DNA from: Acidimicrobiales bacterium
GTDB lineage: Bacteria; Actinomycetota; Acidimicrobiia; Acidimicrobiales; SZUA-35
Length of the DNA: 64,000 nucleotides
Reading direction: 5' to 3'
NCBI GenBank assembly: GCA_041394265.1
Contig: JAWKIO010000005.1
Span: 4,960,001 to 5,024,000 of the forward strand
Positions within the stretch are counted from its first letter, which is position 1, and every line of letters begins with the position of its first letter. Both the position numbers and the translations under genes were made by a program. This document shows, one piece after another, positions 39,111-47,877 of the stretch. The notes beneath the pieces were generated by a model. That model saw only the letters and a list, made by a program, of their open reading frames with translations. It had not been told where the DNA came from and ran no database searches.

Positions 39111-40615
39111 GGTGGCTCATCGGGTTCTCGGGTCTCGCCCGCCGAGAACTGAAGACGACCCTCACCCAGCCGCGGCTGCTGCTCGTCCTCGTGCTCGGTC
39201 CGTTCGCGATCCTCCTGCTCTTCGGCGGTGGCTACCGCAACGAGACCATCAGTCTCCGCACGATGTTCGTCACACCCGAAAACGAGGAGCTGCGGGCACA
39301 GATCGTCGACAACCAGGACAGCTTCGCCGACTACGTGGTTCCTGTCGGCTTCACCGATGACCTCGTCGCCGCCCAAGAACAGTTGCGCAACGACGAGGTC
39401 GACATCGTGGTGGTGTTCCCGCCCGATCCCGAGGAGAAGATCCGGGCCGGCGAGCGGGTCGAGATCGCCGTGTTGCACGACAAGATCGACCCGATCCAGC
39501 TCGCAGCGGTCGACATCGCCTCGGAGGTCGCCGTTGCCCAGATCAATGCCGCCGTCGTGACCGAGATCGTACGGGTGGGCCAGAGCGAACTCGATGCCGA
39601 GGGATCCCAGGTCCAGGAATTGCTCGACCTGTCCGATCGCCTCGACCGTGCCACCGCCGCCCGTTCCGACGCCGAGATCGAGGAGCTGTCGGTCGAACTC
39701 GACCAGCGGCTGACGACGGCGGCGTTGGCCGCCGACACCTCGTCACGGCTCCTGGCCGTCACCGGCGAGGACGCACGAACGGCCGATGAGCGAGAACAGC
39801 TCGCCCAGCTGCAGTCGGACCTGGATGAAGCCAGCATGACCCTGGCCACGATCCGTCGGGACCCGGCAGCCCAGGATGCACCGCAGCGTGCCGTCGAGCT
39901 GAACTCGACCATCCAGGAGCTGTCCGGGCCGCTCGAGGAGTTGCGAAGCATCCCGGCCGAGGTCCTGGTCCGCCCGTTCGATCAGGACACCGAGAGCATC
40001 GTCGGCCGCTGGATCTCCCCGGTCGACTTCTTCGTCCCCTCCGCGATCGCCTTGCTGATCCAGCACGCTGCGCTGACCTTCGCTGCCCTCACCATCGTCG
40101 GCGATCGTGATCTGGGGATCATGGAGCACTACCAGGTGAGCTCCACTCCCCCGTCGGCCATTCTGCTCGGCAAGGCCGTGGCATTCGTGCTCGTCGGGGG
40201 TGTGCTGGCGGCTGCTCTCGTCACCCTCGTGAGGTACGCCCTGGGGGTCAAGATCGAAGGAACGATCTGGTCGCTCGTTGCCGTCTTCGTCCTCCTCCTG
40301 GCCGCAGCGGTCGCCGTCGGTCTCGTGTTGTCGATGCTCTCTCGCTCGGACACCCAGGCGGTGCAGTTCGCGATGCTCACCCTCCTTGCCAGCATGTTCT
40401 TCGGTGGCTTCTTCCTGAGCCTTGATGCGCTGCGGTACCCGTTCAAGGGCGTGTCCTGGATCCTCCCCGTCACCTACGCCATTCGAGGGCTCCAAGACGT
40501 GATCCTTCGGGGACAGGCGCCGAACCCAATCGACCTCGCCGGTCTCGGCGCCATCACGGTTGTTGCCGCAATGGTGGCCTGGCTGCTCCTACGCCGGGAG
40601 GTTCGGCCGGCGTGA
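39107..40615 (+). CDS. ABC-2 family permease with large extracytoplasmic domain
   Basis: 502 residues. One N-terminal membrane helix (about 20-42) is followed by a long extracytoplasmic segment (about 50-300) with predicted coiled coil ('DEREQLAQLQSDLDEASMTLATI'). The five remaining helices begin near 'SAIALLIQHAALTFAAL'. This is the ABC-2 membrane-spanning subunit pattern (YhgE/DrrB-like). The large coiled-coil insert suggests contact with wall or lipoprotein partners, possibly the fasciclin protein. It overlaps both neighbours by 4 bases. Confidence 0.9.
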   Translation: MRWLIGFSGLARRELKTTLTQPRLLLVLVLGPFAILLLFGGGYRNETISLRTMFVTPENEELRAQIVDNQDSFADYVVPVGFTDDLVAAQEQLRNDEVDIVVVFPPDPEEKIRAGERVEIAVLHDKIDPIQLAAVDIASEVAVAQINAAVVTEIVRVGQSELDAEGSQVQELLDLSDRLDRATAARSDAEIEELSVELDQRLTTAALAADTSSRLLAVTGEDARTADEREQLAQLQSDLDEASMTLATIRRDPAAQDAPQRAVELNSTIQELSGPLEELRSIPAEVLVRPFDQDTESIVGRWISPVDFFVPSAIALLIQHAALTFAALTIVGDRDLGIMEHYQVSSTPPSAILLGKAVAFVLVGGVLAAALVTLVRYALGVKIEGTIWSLVAVFVLLLAAAVAVGLVLSMLSRSDTQAVQFAMLTLLASMFFGGFFLSLDALRYPFKGVSWILPVTYAIRGLQDVILRGQAPNPIDLAGLGAITVVAAMVAWLLLRREVRPA

Positions 40616-42804
40616 CCGATCCCCAGGCGGTCCCATCGCCGCCGCCGACGGTCGAAGCGAACCTCACGCTCGCCGTGCTCGCAAAGCTCGGACTGTTCGT
40701 CGTCGGGACGGTGGTGGTGATCGCCGCCATCGGGCGGGCCCAACAGTTGTTGGCGCTCGTGATCATGGCCGGCGTGCTGTCGGCCGTGGTGGCACCGCTG
40801 GTCGACTGGCTCGGCCGGGCGCTCGCTCGGCCGGCGGCCACCCTCGTCGTCCACCTGGTCGCGTTCATCGTGCTCGTGACCGTGACGTCACTGGTCGTCT
40901 CCGACATTCGCACCGAATCCGAGCATCTCGAGACCTACGCGAGCGAACAGCTGGCCGAACTCGGCGACGGGGTCGCCCCGATCGCGTTCAGCCGAGCCGA
41001 TCTGAGTCGACGTGCGGCCGACGCCACGGCGTCGTGGGGTACGACGGCCGTGCTCGGCGATGATGCAGCCACCGGCATCGCCGTGCGGGCCTCGCAACTG
41101 GTCGTGATCGTGGTGTTGAGTGTGTTCTTCTCCCTTCAGGGCGATCGGGTGATCGACGCGATGGTGCAGCGCAGCAGCGATCGCGATCGCCGACGCCAGC
41201 TGCGAACGATCTGGTCTGATGCCGTCGATGCCGGGGCACGGCAACTCCGTCATGCGCTGGCCCATGGCACGGTGGTTGGCATCATTGCGCTGGTCGTCAC
41301 CCGCTCGTTCGGGCTTCCCGGCGCCACGCTGCTCGCCTTCTGGGCTGCGGTCGTGTCGCTGGTTCCCGTGCTGGGACCGGTGGTCGGGTGGATGCCGGCT
41401 GTCGTCGTCGCCGGCCTGAGCGAGGGTTGGCGGCCGGCGCTCACCATGGCCGCCGTCGCCATCGTCACCGTGGTCGTGTCCAGCCGAGCGAGAGCGGCAA
41501 CGGCTCCTCCCTTTCGCGTCGGACCGCTTCTCGCCGTCGTCGGCATCGCCTGTGGTGTGAATGCTGCCGGGCTTCCCGGTGCGGCAACGGGGCTGTTCCT
41601 GGTGACGGCAGGTGCCTACGCCGCCGCCCATCACTGGTCGAGCGTTGCCGAGCTTGCTGCGGAACGCCACGCCGATGGCGCCGTCGAACGCCCGCCGGCC
41701 GGCCATCGTCAGACCGAGCCGGTCGAACAGACCAACGACGCCGACCGGGCACCCCGGGTGTATGTCGACATCTCATCGACAACGTTGCTTCGAGTCGGCG
41801 CGCTCGTGGTATTTGCCGTCATGTTCCAGCTGTCGTTGGCGTCGGCCGGTGCCATCGTGATCTGGGTGGCGGTCGGTTTGCTCATCGCCGTTGGACTGGA
41901 TCGACCGGTCAGCTGGGCCGAGCGACGCCTCCACGCGCCTCGGGCGGCCATCGTCGTGGCCGGAGCGATCGCCGTTGCGACTGCGCTCGCCGGTCTCGGG
42001 TGGGCATCGGGCGGCGACCTCGGCAGCGTCGGCTCACTCGATGACGATCTCCCTCAGCTTGCGGCGTCACTCGGTGACCTGCCAGTGGTCGGGGGTCGTC
42101 TCTCGGAGTTGGACATCGAAGGGGCCGTCGCCGACTTCCAGCGGCGTGCACCGTCATTGATCGACCGCTCCCCTGTCGCCGGACAGGCGATCGGCTTCGT
42201 CGGTGGAGGTGTCGTCGCCCTGTTCTGGATCGTCGCCACGGTGTTGACGGCACTCATCGACGGGCCCCGCGTGATCTCGGCCATCGACCGCCGGATCACT
42301 GCTCGCTACACCCGTCAGGTGCGCCGGCTCGCCACCTCGGCCCGCGATGCCCTGGCGGGCTACGTCGCCGGCTCGGCCCTCGTTGCGGCGATCAACGGCT
42401 CGCTGATCGGCGCGATGGCAGCGCTCGTCGGCGTGCCGATGCCGCTCATGCTCGCGGTCTGGGCCTTCTCATGGAACTTCGTGCCACAAATCGGCGCCAT
42501 CATCGGCTGGGCCCCAGTGCTCATCTTGGCCATCGTCCTCCACCCGATCGCGGGACTGGGGTGCGTCGCCTTCTTCGTGATCTACCAGCTGCTGGAGAAC
42601 AACCTCGTGCAACCGGCCATCGTCGGGCACGCCGTCGACATCTCGGCCCTTGCTGCGCTCGGCGCGGCACTGGCCGGAGGCGCAATCGCGGGCCTCATCG
42701 GTGCGGTGCTCGCCATCCCGATCGTCGGTGTGCTCCACGCGTTGCGCACCGAGTGGTCGAGCGACGACTTCCCCCGCCTGCGGCCACGACCCGCTGTGGC
42801 ATGA
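40612..42804 (+). CDS. Tandem-duplicated AI-2E family permease
   Basis: 730 residues built from two AI-2E (TqsA/PerM-type) transporter halves, about 20-345 and about 385-725. Each has the 'ALLAF.A.VSLVPVLGPVVGW' or 'VWAFSWNFVPQIGAIIGW' signature, joined by a hydrophilic linker (about 350-385). AI-2E proteins are usually about 350 residues with one copy, so this is a fusion. The second copy keeps the full pattern (LLENNLVQP), while the first is more divergent. The GTG overlaps the ABC permease stop (GTGA), so it belongs to the export operon. Confidence 0.88.
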   Translation: MTDPQAVPSPPPTVEANLTLAVLAKLGLFVVGTVVVIAAIGRAQQLLALVIMAGVLSAVVAPLVDWLGRALARPAATLVVHLVAFIVLVTVTSLVVSDIRTESEHLETYASEQLAELGDGVAPIAFSRADLSRRAADATASWGTTAVLGDDAATGIAVRASQLVVIVVLSVFFSLQGDRVIDAMVQRSSDRDRRRQLRTIWSDAVDAGARQLRHALAHGTVVGIIALVVTRSFGLPGATLLAFWAAVVSLVPVLGPVVGWMPAVVVAGLSEGWRPALTMAAVAIVTVVVSSRARAATAPPFRVGPLLAVVGIACGVNAAGLPGAATGLFLVTAGAYAAAHHWSSVAELAAERHADGAVERPPAGHRQTEPVEQTNDADRAPRVYVDISSTTLLRVGALVVFAVMFQLSLASAGAIVIWVAVGLLIAVGLDRPVSWAERRLHAPRAAIVVAGAIAVATALAGLGWASGGDLGSVGSLDDDLPQLAASLGDLPVVGGRLSELDIEGAVADFQRRAPSLIDRSPVAGQAIGFVGGGVVALFWIVATVLTALIDGPRVISAIDRRITARYTRQVRRLATSARDALAGYVAGSALVAAINGSLIGAMAALVGVPMPLMLAVWAFSWNFVPQIGAIIGWAPVLILAIVLHPIAGLGCVAFFVIYQLLENNLVQPAIVGHAVDISALAALGAALAGGAIAGLIGAVLAIPIVGVLHALRTEWSSDDFPRLRPRPAVA

Positions 42805-42813
42805 TGAGCGGCC

Positions 42814-43335
42814 ATGCCCAAGCTCACAGCGACCGAAGTCCGCGAACTCCTCACCGAACCGGGAATCCTGGTGCGGATCGGCACGGTTGACGACAACGGC
42901 TATCCCCGTGTGGTCCCCACGTGGTTCATCCTCGTCGACGACGACATCGTCTTCACCCCACGCTCGCCGGCCGCCTTTCTCGCCAACATTCGCCGCGATC
43001 ACCGGGTCGGGCTCTCGATCGACGAGGACGCGCTTCCGTATCGCAAGCTCACCGTGCAGGGCGATGCTCGCATCGTTCACGAAGCGGGCGAGGACGACGA
43101 GTGGCGGGACCTTTACCGGAGCATCGCCAAGCGCTACGTCGGTGAGGAATCTGCCGATGCGTACGTCGACAACACCATCGACCAGCCGCGGGCGTTGATC
43201 GCCGTTTCGCTCGCCAACTCGACCACCTCGACCTGGCGCATGCCAGTCGAAGGCGAATCCGGCACCGGGATCTGGGCTCGCCGGTACTACGGCGACGGCA
43301 CGATCATGGCAAAGCGCGCCGATGGTCGAGATTGA
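42814..43335 (+). CDS. Pyridoxamine 5'-phosphate oxidase-fold protein
   Basis: 173 residues. FMN/F420-binding split-barrel: 'TATEVRELLTEPGILVRIGTVDDNGYPRVVPTWFILVDDDIVFTPRS' and 'VGLSIDEDALPYRKLTVQGDARIVHE'. The family includes flavin- or F420-dependent reductases and oxidases common in actinobacteria. Whether it binds F420 or FMN cannot be decided. It starts 9 bases after the AI-2E gene and may be read from the same transcript, although it is functionally unrelated. Confidence 0.85.
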   Translation: MPKLTATEVRELLTEPGILVRIGTVDDNGYPRVVPTWFILVDDDIVFTPRSPAAFLANIRRDHRVGLSIDEDALPYRKLTVQGDARIVHEAGEDDEWRDLYRSIAKRYVGEESADAYVDNTIDQPRALIAVSLANSTTSTWRMPVEGESGTGIWARRYYGDGTIMAKRADGRD

Positions 43336-43351
43336 TCGCGCGCAGGCTCGA

Positions 43352-43831
43352 TCACCGATGGTCCGGCTCGATCCTCACCGGGTCACCGACCCGTAGCTCA
43401 CCCTGGCCAAGCGGCACGGCGTAGAGCCTGCTCGACCCCGGATGGTCCTCGTGACGGATACGAGCGAAGTCACCGTCGACGAACCACTGGGCGTTCTTCC
43501 CGCAGGGGACGGCATGCGCCGTGACGACCATCGGCACACCGCCGCTCGAGACGTGCAGCCCGGTGATCCGACCAGCCGAGGTCCGCGCACCGTGTCCGAG
43601 CAGCACCCGAATCCGGCCGATGTCTCCCAGGTGATGGATCCCGTCGTGGAGCACATGGCGAGCGAACCAGCCGGCGGTGTGGGCCTGCCCCGCCAACAGA
43701 CACGGGGTGTCCCACCCCGCACGGTCGAGTCCGGCGAGGATCGAGTGCATCTGTTCGAACTCCCGGTCCAGCCGCTCGAACGTAGCGGCGACGTCGACGA
43801 TCGTGGGCTCTTCGTCGAACGACGGTGGCAC
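43352..43831 (-). CDS. DinB-like protein with short MOSC-like tail, N-terminally incomplete
   Basis: 159 residues from GTG 43831. The first half is a DinB-type helical bundle: 'FERLDREFEQMHSILAGLDRAGWDTP' and 'GWFARHVLHDGIHHLGDIGRIRVLLG', with His residues for metal. The last 70 residues ('GRITGLHVSSGGVPMV' to 'LRVGDPVRIE') resemble a shortened MOSC domain. The same frame stays clearly DinB-like upstream to 43942 ('AEYLEHVGQVARLNRRALEYVLEHP') but has no start codon there and is closed by the TGA of the preceding gene. The true start or a lesion lies there. Confidence 0.6.
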   Translation of the reverse strand: MPPSFDEEPTIVDVAATFERLDREFEQMHSILAGLDRAGWDTPCLLAGQAHTAGWFARHVLHDGIHHLGDIGRIRVLLGHGARTSAGRITGLHVSSGGVPMVVTAHAVPCGKNAQWFVDGDFARIRHEDHPGSSRLYAVPLGQGELRVGDPVRIEPDHR

Positions 43832-43942
43832 GGGCGAACCCAGGTCGACGCCCGGATGCTCGAGGACGTACTCGAGAGCTCGCCGGTTGAGACGGGCGAC
43901 CTGTCCGACGTGCTCGAGGTACTCAGCCGATCGTGCTGGCGG

Positions 43943-44281
43943 TCACCGCTCGAACCTCCACTCGCCGGCGTCGATGGCCTGCCGCTCGATCCGGACGCTC
44001 GGGACTCCCGGCAGCGAGTAGTAGCCGAGCGCAACGGTGACCGACGTGGGATTGGCCTCCTGGATGCGTACGAGCTCTGTCTCACCCGTGGCGGTGTTGG
44101 TGAGCGACCAATGATCGGTGAGGGAGGAGAGCCCTTCGGCCAGCACCTGATCGATGGCCTGTTCCTGCTCGGCGTGGCGCCCGATGGCGGCGCCGAACAC
44201 GGTGCACGCCAGCCACACGTCGTCGCTCGGCTTCACGAAGCCGCAGAGTTCGTTGTCGTGGTCACGCCGGATCTCGATCAT
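43943..44281 (-). CDS. Hypothetical protein
   Basis: 112 residues. The sequence has well-mixed, coding-like composition ('VKPSDDVWLACTVFGAAIGRHAEQEQAIDQVLAEGL', 'LVRIQEANPTSVTVALGYYSLPGVPSVRIERQAIDAGEW'). I do not recognise a family. Its TGA (43943-43945) lies in the same frame as the DinB-like sequence downstream, which begins right after it. Either the two are separate genes with a start lost from the second, or a readthrough or lesion joins them. Confidence 0.6.
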   Translation of the reverse strand: MIEIRRDHDNELCGFVKPSDDVWLACTVFGAAIGRHAEQEQAIDQVLAEGLSSLTDHWSLTNTATGETELVRIQEANPTSVTVALGYYSLPGVPSVRIERQAIDAGEWRFER

Positions 44282-44348
44282 CGGACGAGTCTGTCAGCCA
44301 CACCGACCCTGGATCGGGCATTTTCGGGCGTGCCCGTAGGATCGACCG

Positions 44349-45152
44349 ATGGGTGCAGGGGCAAAGAGCGAAGCGATCCGACTCGTCGAATCGGCGAATC
44401 AGCTGATCGTGGCGGCGAGCTCCGGCGGCGACGTGGCCGACGCTCACACCGAACGAATCCGCCGAGCGCTCGATCATGGCCTGTCCCGTCGCGTCGACCA
44501 TCGGGTCCGTGAAACCCACATCGAAGCGCCGGGCTGGTACGACCTCACCGCAGACGAGGTGGACGGTCTCGTCGCCAACGAAGCGGGAATGCTCGTGGTG
44601 CTCGGGTCTCATCCGAACGGACGAATTCGCGAAGCTGCCGTTCACCTCGCTCAGCCGATCGTGGAACCGACGGACCCGAACGCGCGCAAACCACCGGCAG
44701 GTGTGACCCGTATGCTCGCCCAGCGATCGCTCGACCCGACCCCGCCGGTGCGCGAGGCTGCGATTTCCCTGGTCGCGGCGCTGTTCCGCAACGAGCTCCG
44801 TCCGGAGTTCAGCGGGCGGATGCCCACCGGGGTCGAACGAGCAGCGCGAGAAATCGTCGCCCAGAGCAGGGCCGTCGTGCGCTGTCCGCAGCTCGTCGAG
44901 GCGGCGCTCGATCTGTTCGCGTGCCGCATCGGTCGCTACTCCGTCGACGGGGTTCGAGATCATCACCAGCACACCCTCACCGAAGTCGACCGCCGGGAAC
45001 AGGTGCTCGCCGAGCTCCGCCGCCTGGTGACGACGCTCGACGACGAGGCCCAGATCGCCGCCGGCAACCGATTGATCGAGTTCTACGAGCGCTCGCTCCG
45101 TCCGGTTCGGGCCGACGACGAGGGTGCGGTCATCGACCCAGCTTCGTCGTAG
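44349..45152 (+). CDS. Hypothetical helical-repeat protein
   Basis: 267 residues, soluble, Arg/Glu/Ala-rich. Several helical stretches look like HEAT-type repeats ('GSHPNGRIREAAVHLAQPIV', 'DPTPPVREAAISLVAALFRNELRP'). No catalytic motif, signal or membrane helix. A structural or protein-binding role is likely if the HEAT reading is right. ATG 44349 is the only start in the gap from the divergent hypothetical gene. Confidence 0.7.
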   Translation: MGAGAKSEAIRLVESANQLIVAASSGGDVADAHTERIRRALDHGLSRRVDHRVRETHIEAPGWYDLTADEVDGLVANEAGMLVVLGSHPNGRIREAAVHLAQPIVEPTDPNARKPPAGVTRMLAQRSLDPTPPVREAAISLVAALFRNELRPEFSGRMPTGVERAAREIVAQSRAVVRCPQLVEAALDLFACRIGRYSVDGVRDHHQHTLTEVDRREQVLAELRRLVTTLDDEAQIAAGNRLIEFYERSLRPVRADDEGAVIDPASS

Positions 45153-45157
45153 CGCAC

Positions 45158-45176
45158 GCGCTCACGGCGTGAGCGC
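45158..45176. terminator. Bidirectional hairpin between convergent genes
   Basis: GCGCTCAC, loop GGC, GTGAGCGC: a perfect 8-bp stem that overlaps the stop codon of the minus-strand gene and follows the plus-strand stop by 5 bases. It probably terminates both. Confidence 0.5.
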
Positions 45177-45857
45177 AGCAGCGTCGAACGCAGCGAGCAG
45201 GCCGCTGTCGCCCGACCGAGCGAGCTGGCCATGAGGCCGGCGCCACAGCATCAACAGCAGGTCTTCACTGCGACCGGAGATCGTGGCGGTGCCGGCACCC
45301 GAGGCGCCGAGCTGGAGGGTGATCCCCGCATCGGTGGCCTCGAGCGACACCAACCCGTCGAGTGCTGCGGTGCGCTCGAGTCCGACCTGGCGGTCGAACA
45401 GGAAGTTGGCCACCTCGTCGATCCCCATCACTGCCAACTCGGTCGGGATGGGCGACGGCGGACGAACGGCCGACTCCACGTCGAAGCGATGCACCACTGC
45501 TTCCAACGCCTGTCGCCGAGTCCAGAAGCCGGCGTTTCCCGGTGGGAGCCCGAAGGTCCAACACCGCGACTCGGGATCGGTGTCTCGGAGCGTTCGCAGC
45601 AGGGCGGCGGCGCCGGCCTCGAACCAGGCAACGAGCTCGCCGTCGGGAACGTGATCGATGTCGACCTCCGGCGGATGACCGGTGGTCACGATGCCCGTCG
45701 CCCAGCGGTGGACATCGCCCAGGTGTGCGACCACGCCGCTCACCGTCCAACCGCCGCAATGGGCGATCGGTGCGGAGTCGCCGTCGGTTCTGGCGATGGC
45801 GGCGATGGTTGCACAATCGGTGGCGATGGAGTCGAGAAGAGCCGTGCGGTCGAGCAT
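45162..45857 (-). CDS. Maleylpyruvate isomerase-type mycothiol-dependent protein
   Basis: 231 residues from ATG 45857. N-terminal DinB-like metal-binding helices: 'HCGGWTVSGVVAHLGDVHRWA' with His in the 'AHLG.V..W' motif, then 'RRQALEAVVHRFDVESA'. The C-terminal part (about 145-225) carries the MDMPI domain pattern ('LLLMLWRR'). The family includes mycothiol-dependent maleylpyruvate isomerase and many uncharacterised thiol-dependent enzymes. The open frame continues to 45935 with a basic leader I regard as untranslated. Confidence 0.85.
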   Translation of the reverse strand: MLDRTALLDSIATDCATIAAIARTDGDSAPIAHCGGWTVSGVVAHLGDVHRWATGIVTTGHPPEVDIDHVPDGELVAWFEAGAAALLRTLRDTDPESRCWTFGLPPGNAGFWTRRQALEAVVHRFDVESAVRPPSPIPTELAVMGIDEVANFLFDRQVGLERTAALDGLVSLEATDAGITLQLGASGAGTATISGRSEDLLLMLWRRPHGQLARSGDSGLLAAFDAAALTP

Positions 45858-45918
45858 CGCCGGATCGTAGTGGCGACTCACTTCGACGCTGCCGGGGTTT
45901 CTCGAAGGGAGGCGTCGG

Positions 45919-46038
45919 TTACTTGGCTTCCTCACGGATCGAATGCTGCGGTCCTTCGGACCACCAGGCGTCGATTAGCGATCGGTGGTTCGACGGGCGG
46001 AACTCCACCTTCAGGCCCATCGGCGAGATGATCGTCAT
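45919..46038 (-). CDS. Doubtful small ORF in the 45.9-46.15 kb gap
   Basis: The 297 bases between the isomerase and the DUF4214 gene hold no clear gene. The best minus-strand candidate is a 39-residue frame from ATG 46038 (MTIISPMGLKVEFRPSNHRS, ending HSIREEAK). A competing plus-strand 39-residue frame at 46028-46147 (MIVITLAMLLMFDRL...) overlaps it. Neither has a good ribosome site. Confidence 0.25.
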   Translation of the reverse strand: MTIISPMGLKVEFRPSNHRSLIDAWWSEGPQHSIREEAK

Positions 46039-46154
46039 CACACTGGCGATGCTGCTGATGTTCGACCGCCTCGCGACCGATGATGACGGGAACCGCCTCG
46101 GCACGGGAGGCGGCGGACTCAAGATCGAGACACCGAAACGCCGATAGGGGCCGC

Positions 46155-47810
46155 ATGACCACTCGAGCGAGGTTCCGGCTCCCGACGACGCTGCTGCTTT
46201 CCATGCTGTGTCTCACCGCATCGATCGTGGCGGGCGCTGGAACGGGACCGGCGGCCGCGGCACCACGGCCAAACGCTGCTTCCCTCCAGGTCGAACGGCT
46301 CTACTGGGCGTACTTCGACCGTGCTCCCGACGCCGCAGGACTCAGCTTCTGGACGGGGCGCCGCCTGGCCGGTGCATCGCTCGACAGCATCGCCGATGCC
46401 TTCGGCGAGAGCGAGGAGTTCACGGCGACGTACGGCCCCCTCGACGACGCAGCCTTCGTCGACCTCGTGTACCGCAATGTGCTCGACCGTTCGCCCGACA
46501 CCGCCGGCGCCGCATTCTGGAGGGGTCAGCTGGCCAGTCGGTCGCGTGGAGCGGTGATGGTCGGCTTCAGCGAGTCGGTGGAGTTCGCCGTACAGCTCGG
46601 CCATCTGGATCCCGGCCAGGTCGAGCGCCTCTATCGGGCGTACTTTCTCCGGGCCGGTGACGCCGCTGGCCTCGGCTACTGGAGGGAGCAGCAATTGGGG
46701 GGCATGTCACTTGCTGCCATCTCGGAGGTGTTCGCCCGTAGCCCCGAATTCGTGTCCATGTACGGGTCTCTCTCCGACGCCGACTTCGTTGCCCTCGTCT
46801 ATCGGAACGTGCTGCGACGCGAACCCGACACGGCTGGCCTGACCTTCTGGACCGAGCAGCTCCGGCGTCGAACCATGACCCGGGGTGCGGTGATGGTGGG
46901 CTTCAGCGAGAGCCCGGAGTTTTCCGGTCGGCCGGCCGATCCGGTTCATCAGACCATCGGTGGATGCCAGCTCTTCCCCTCGGATTCGTTCTGGTACGCC
47001 GACGTGACGTCCCTGCCCGTCCATCCTTCGAGCGACGCCTTCGTCAACAGGATTGGTCGCACAGCGCATGCCCACCCCGACTTCGGCGCCGACTACGACG
47101 GAACCGGCGCCTTCGGCATTCCCTACAACGTCGTCGCCGGTTCCGGACTGGCAACACCGGTCACCTTTCTCTACCGCGACGAGAGCGATCCCGGCCCCTA
47201 CCCCGTTCCTCGGGATGCCGCCATCGAGCGAGGGAGCGACGCCCACCTGCTCGTCGTCGATACCGACACGTGCGTACTGCACGAGCTGTTCGCCGCGCAC
47301 TGGAACGGATCGACGATCAGCGCCGGCAGCGGTGCCCGTTGGGATCTCGCCTCGAACGCCATGCGTCCCGATGGATGGACCTCGGCCGATGCAGCGGGCC
47401 TCCCGATCCTGCCCGGCCTGGTCCGCTACGACGAGGTTGCCTCCGGCACCATCGACCACGCGATCCGGTTCACGGCACCCATCACCGATAACAGCTATGT
47501 CTGGCCTGCGTCCCATCAGGCCGGCAGCGACGGCAACTCCAATCCCCCGATGGGCAGCTGGCTGCGCCTCAAGTCCTCGGTCGATCTGGAGTCGTTCACC
47601 GGCCAGTCACGGGTGATCGTCGAGGCGCTGCAGCAGCACGGGGCGATTCTGGCCGACAACGGATCGGCCTGGTACTTGAGCGGCGCTCCCGATGATCGGT
47701 GGGACAACGACGACCTCGATCAGCTCAAGTCGATCGACGGCTCGATGTTCGAGTTCATCGATGCCTCGTCACTCCAGGTCGGCGCCGACTCGATGGCGGC
47801 GAATCAGTAG
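46155..47810 (+). CDS. Secreted protein with two DUF4214 modules and a conserved C-terminal domain
   Basis: 551 residues from ATG 46155 (AGGGG 5 bases before). A signal peptide (RFRLPTTLLLSMLCLTASIV, AAAA-P site) is followed by two DUF4214 repeats (about 45-155 and 155-265), each ending in VMVGFSES.EF. A conserved C-terminal domain (about 275-545) is rich in aromatic/Pro/Asp motifs: 'DESDPGPYPVP', 'GWTSADAAGLPILPGLVRYDEV', 'LADNGSAWYLSGAPDDRWDDDD'-like. Similar domains occur in secreted proteins of several phyla with unknown function. It may bind or process extracellular polysaccharide. It ends just before a strong terminator. Confidence 0.85.
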   Translation: MTTRARFRLPTTLLLSMLCLTASIVAGAGTGPAAAAPRPNAASLQVERLYWAYFDRAPDAAGLSFWTGRRLAGASLDSIADAFGESEEFTATYGPLDDAAFVDLVYRNVLDRSPDTAGAAFWRGQLASRSRGAVMVGFSESVEFAVQLGHLDPGQVERLYRAYFLRAGDAAGLGYWREQQLGGMSLAAISEVFARSPEFVSMYGSLSDADFVALVYRNVLRREPDTAGLTFWTEQLRRRTMTRGAVMVGFSESPEFSGRPADPVHQTIGGCQLFPSDSFWYADVTSLPVHPSSDAFVNRIGRTAHAHPDFGADYDGTGAFGIPYNVVAGSGLATPVTFLYRDESDPGPYPVPRDAAIERGSDAHLLVVDTDTCVLHELFAAHWNGSTISAGSGARWDLASNAMRPDGWTSADAAGLPILPGLVRYDEVASGTIDHAIRFTAPITDNSYVWPASHQAGSDGNSNPPMGSWLRLKSSVDLESFTGQSRVIVEALQQHGAILADNGSAWYLSGAPDDRWDNDDLDQLKSIDGSMFEFIDASSLQVGADSMAANQ

Positions 47811-47817
47811 GCCGAAC

Positions 47818-47857
47818 GCCGTGCGCCGACGACCAACTTCGGTCGTCGGCGCACGGC
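47818..47857. terminator. Strong 17-bp hairpin terminator between convergent genes
   Basis: A perfect 17-bp stem (5' arm 47818-47834, 3' arm 47841-47857) with loop AACTTC (47835-47840), between the stops of the DUF4214 protein and the large surface protein. It is by far the strongest hairpin in the window and should act in both directions. Confidence 0.85.
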
Positions 47858-47877
47858 ACATGCCGGTTCCCGCAAAC

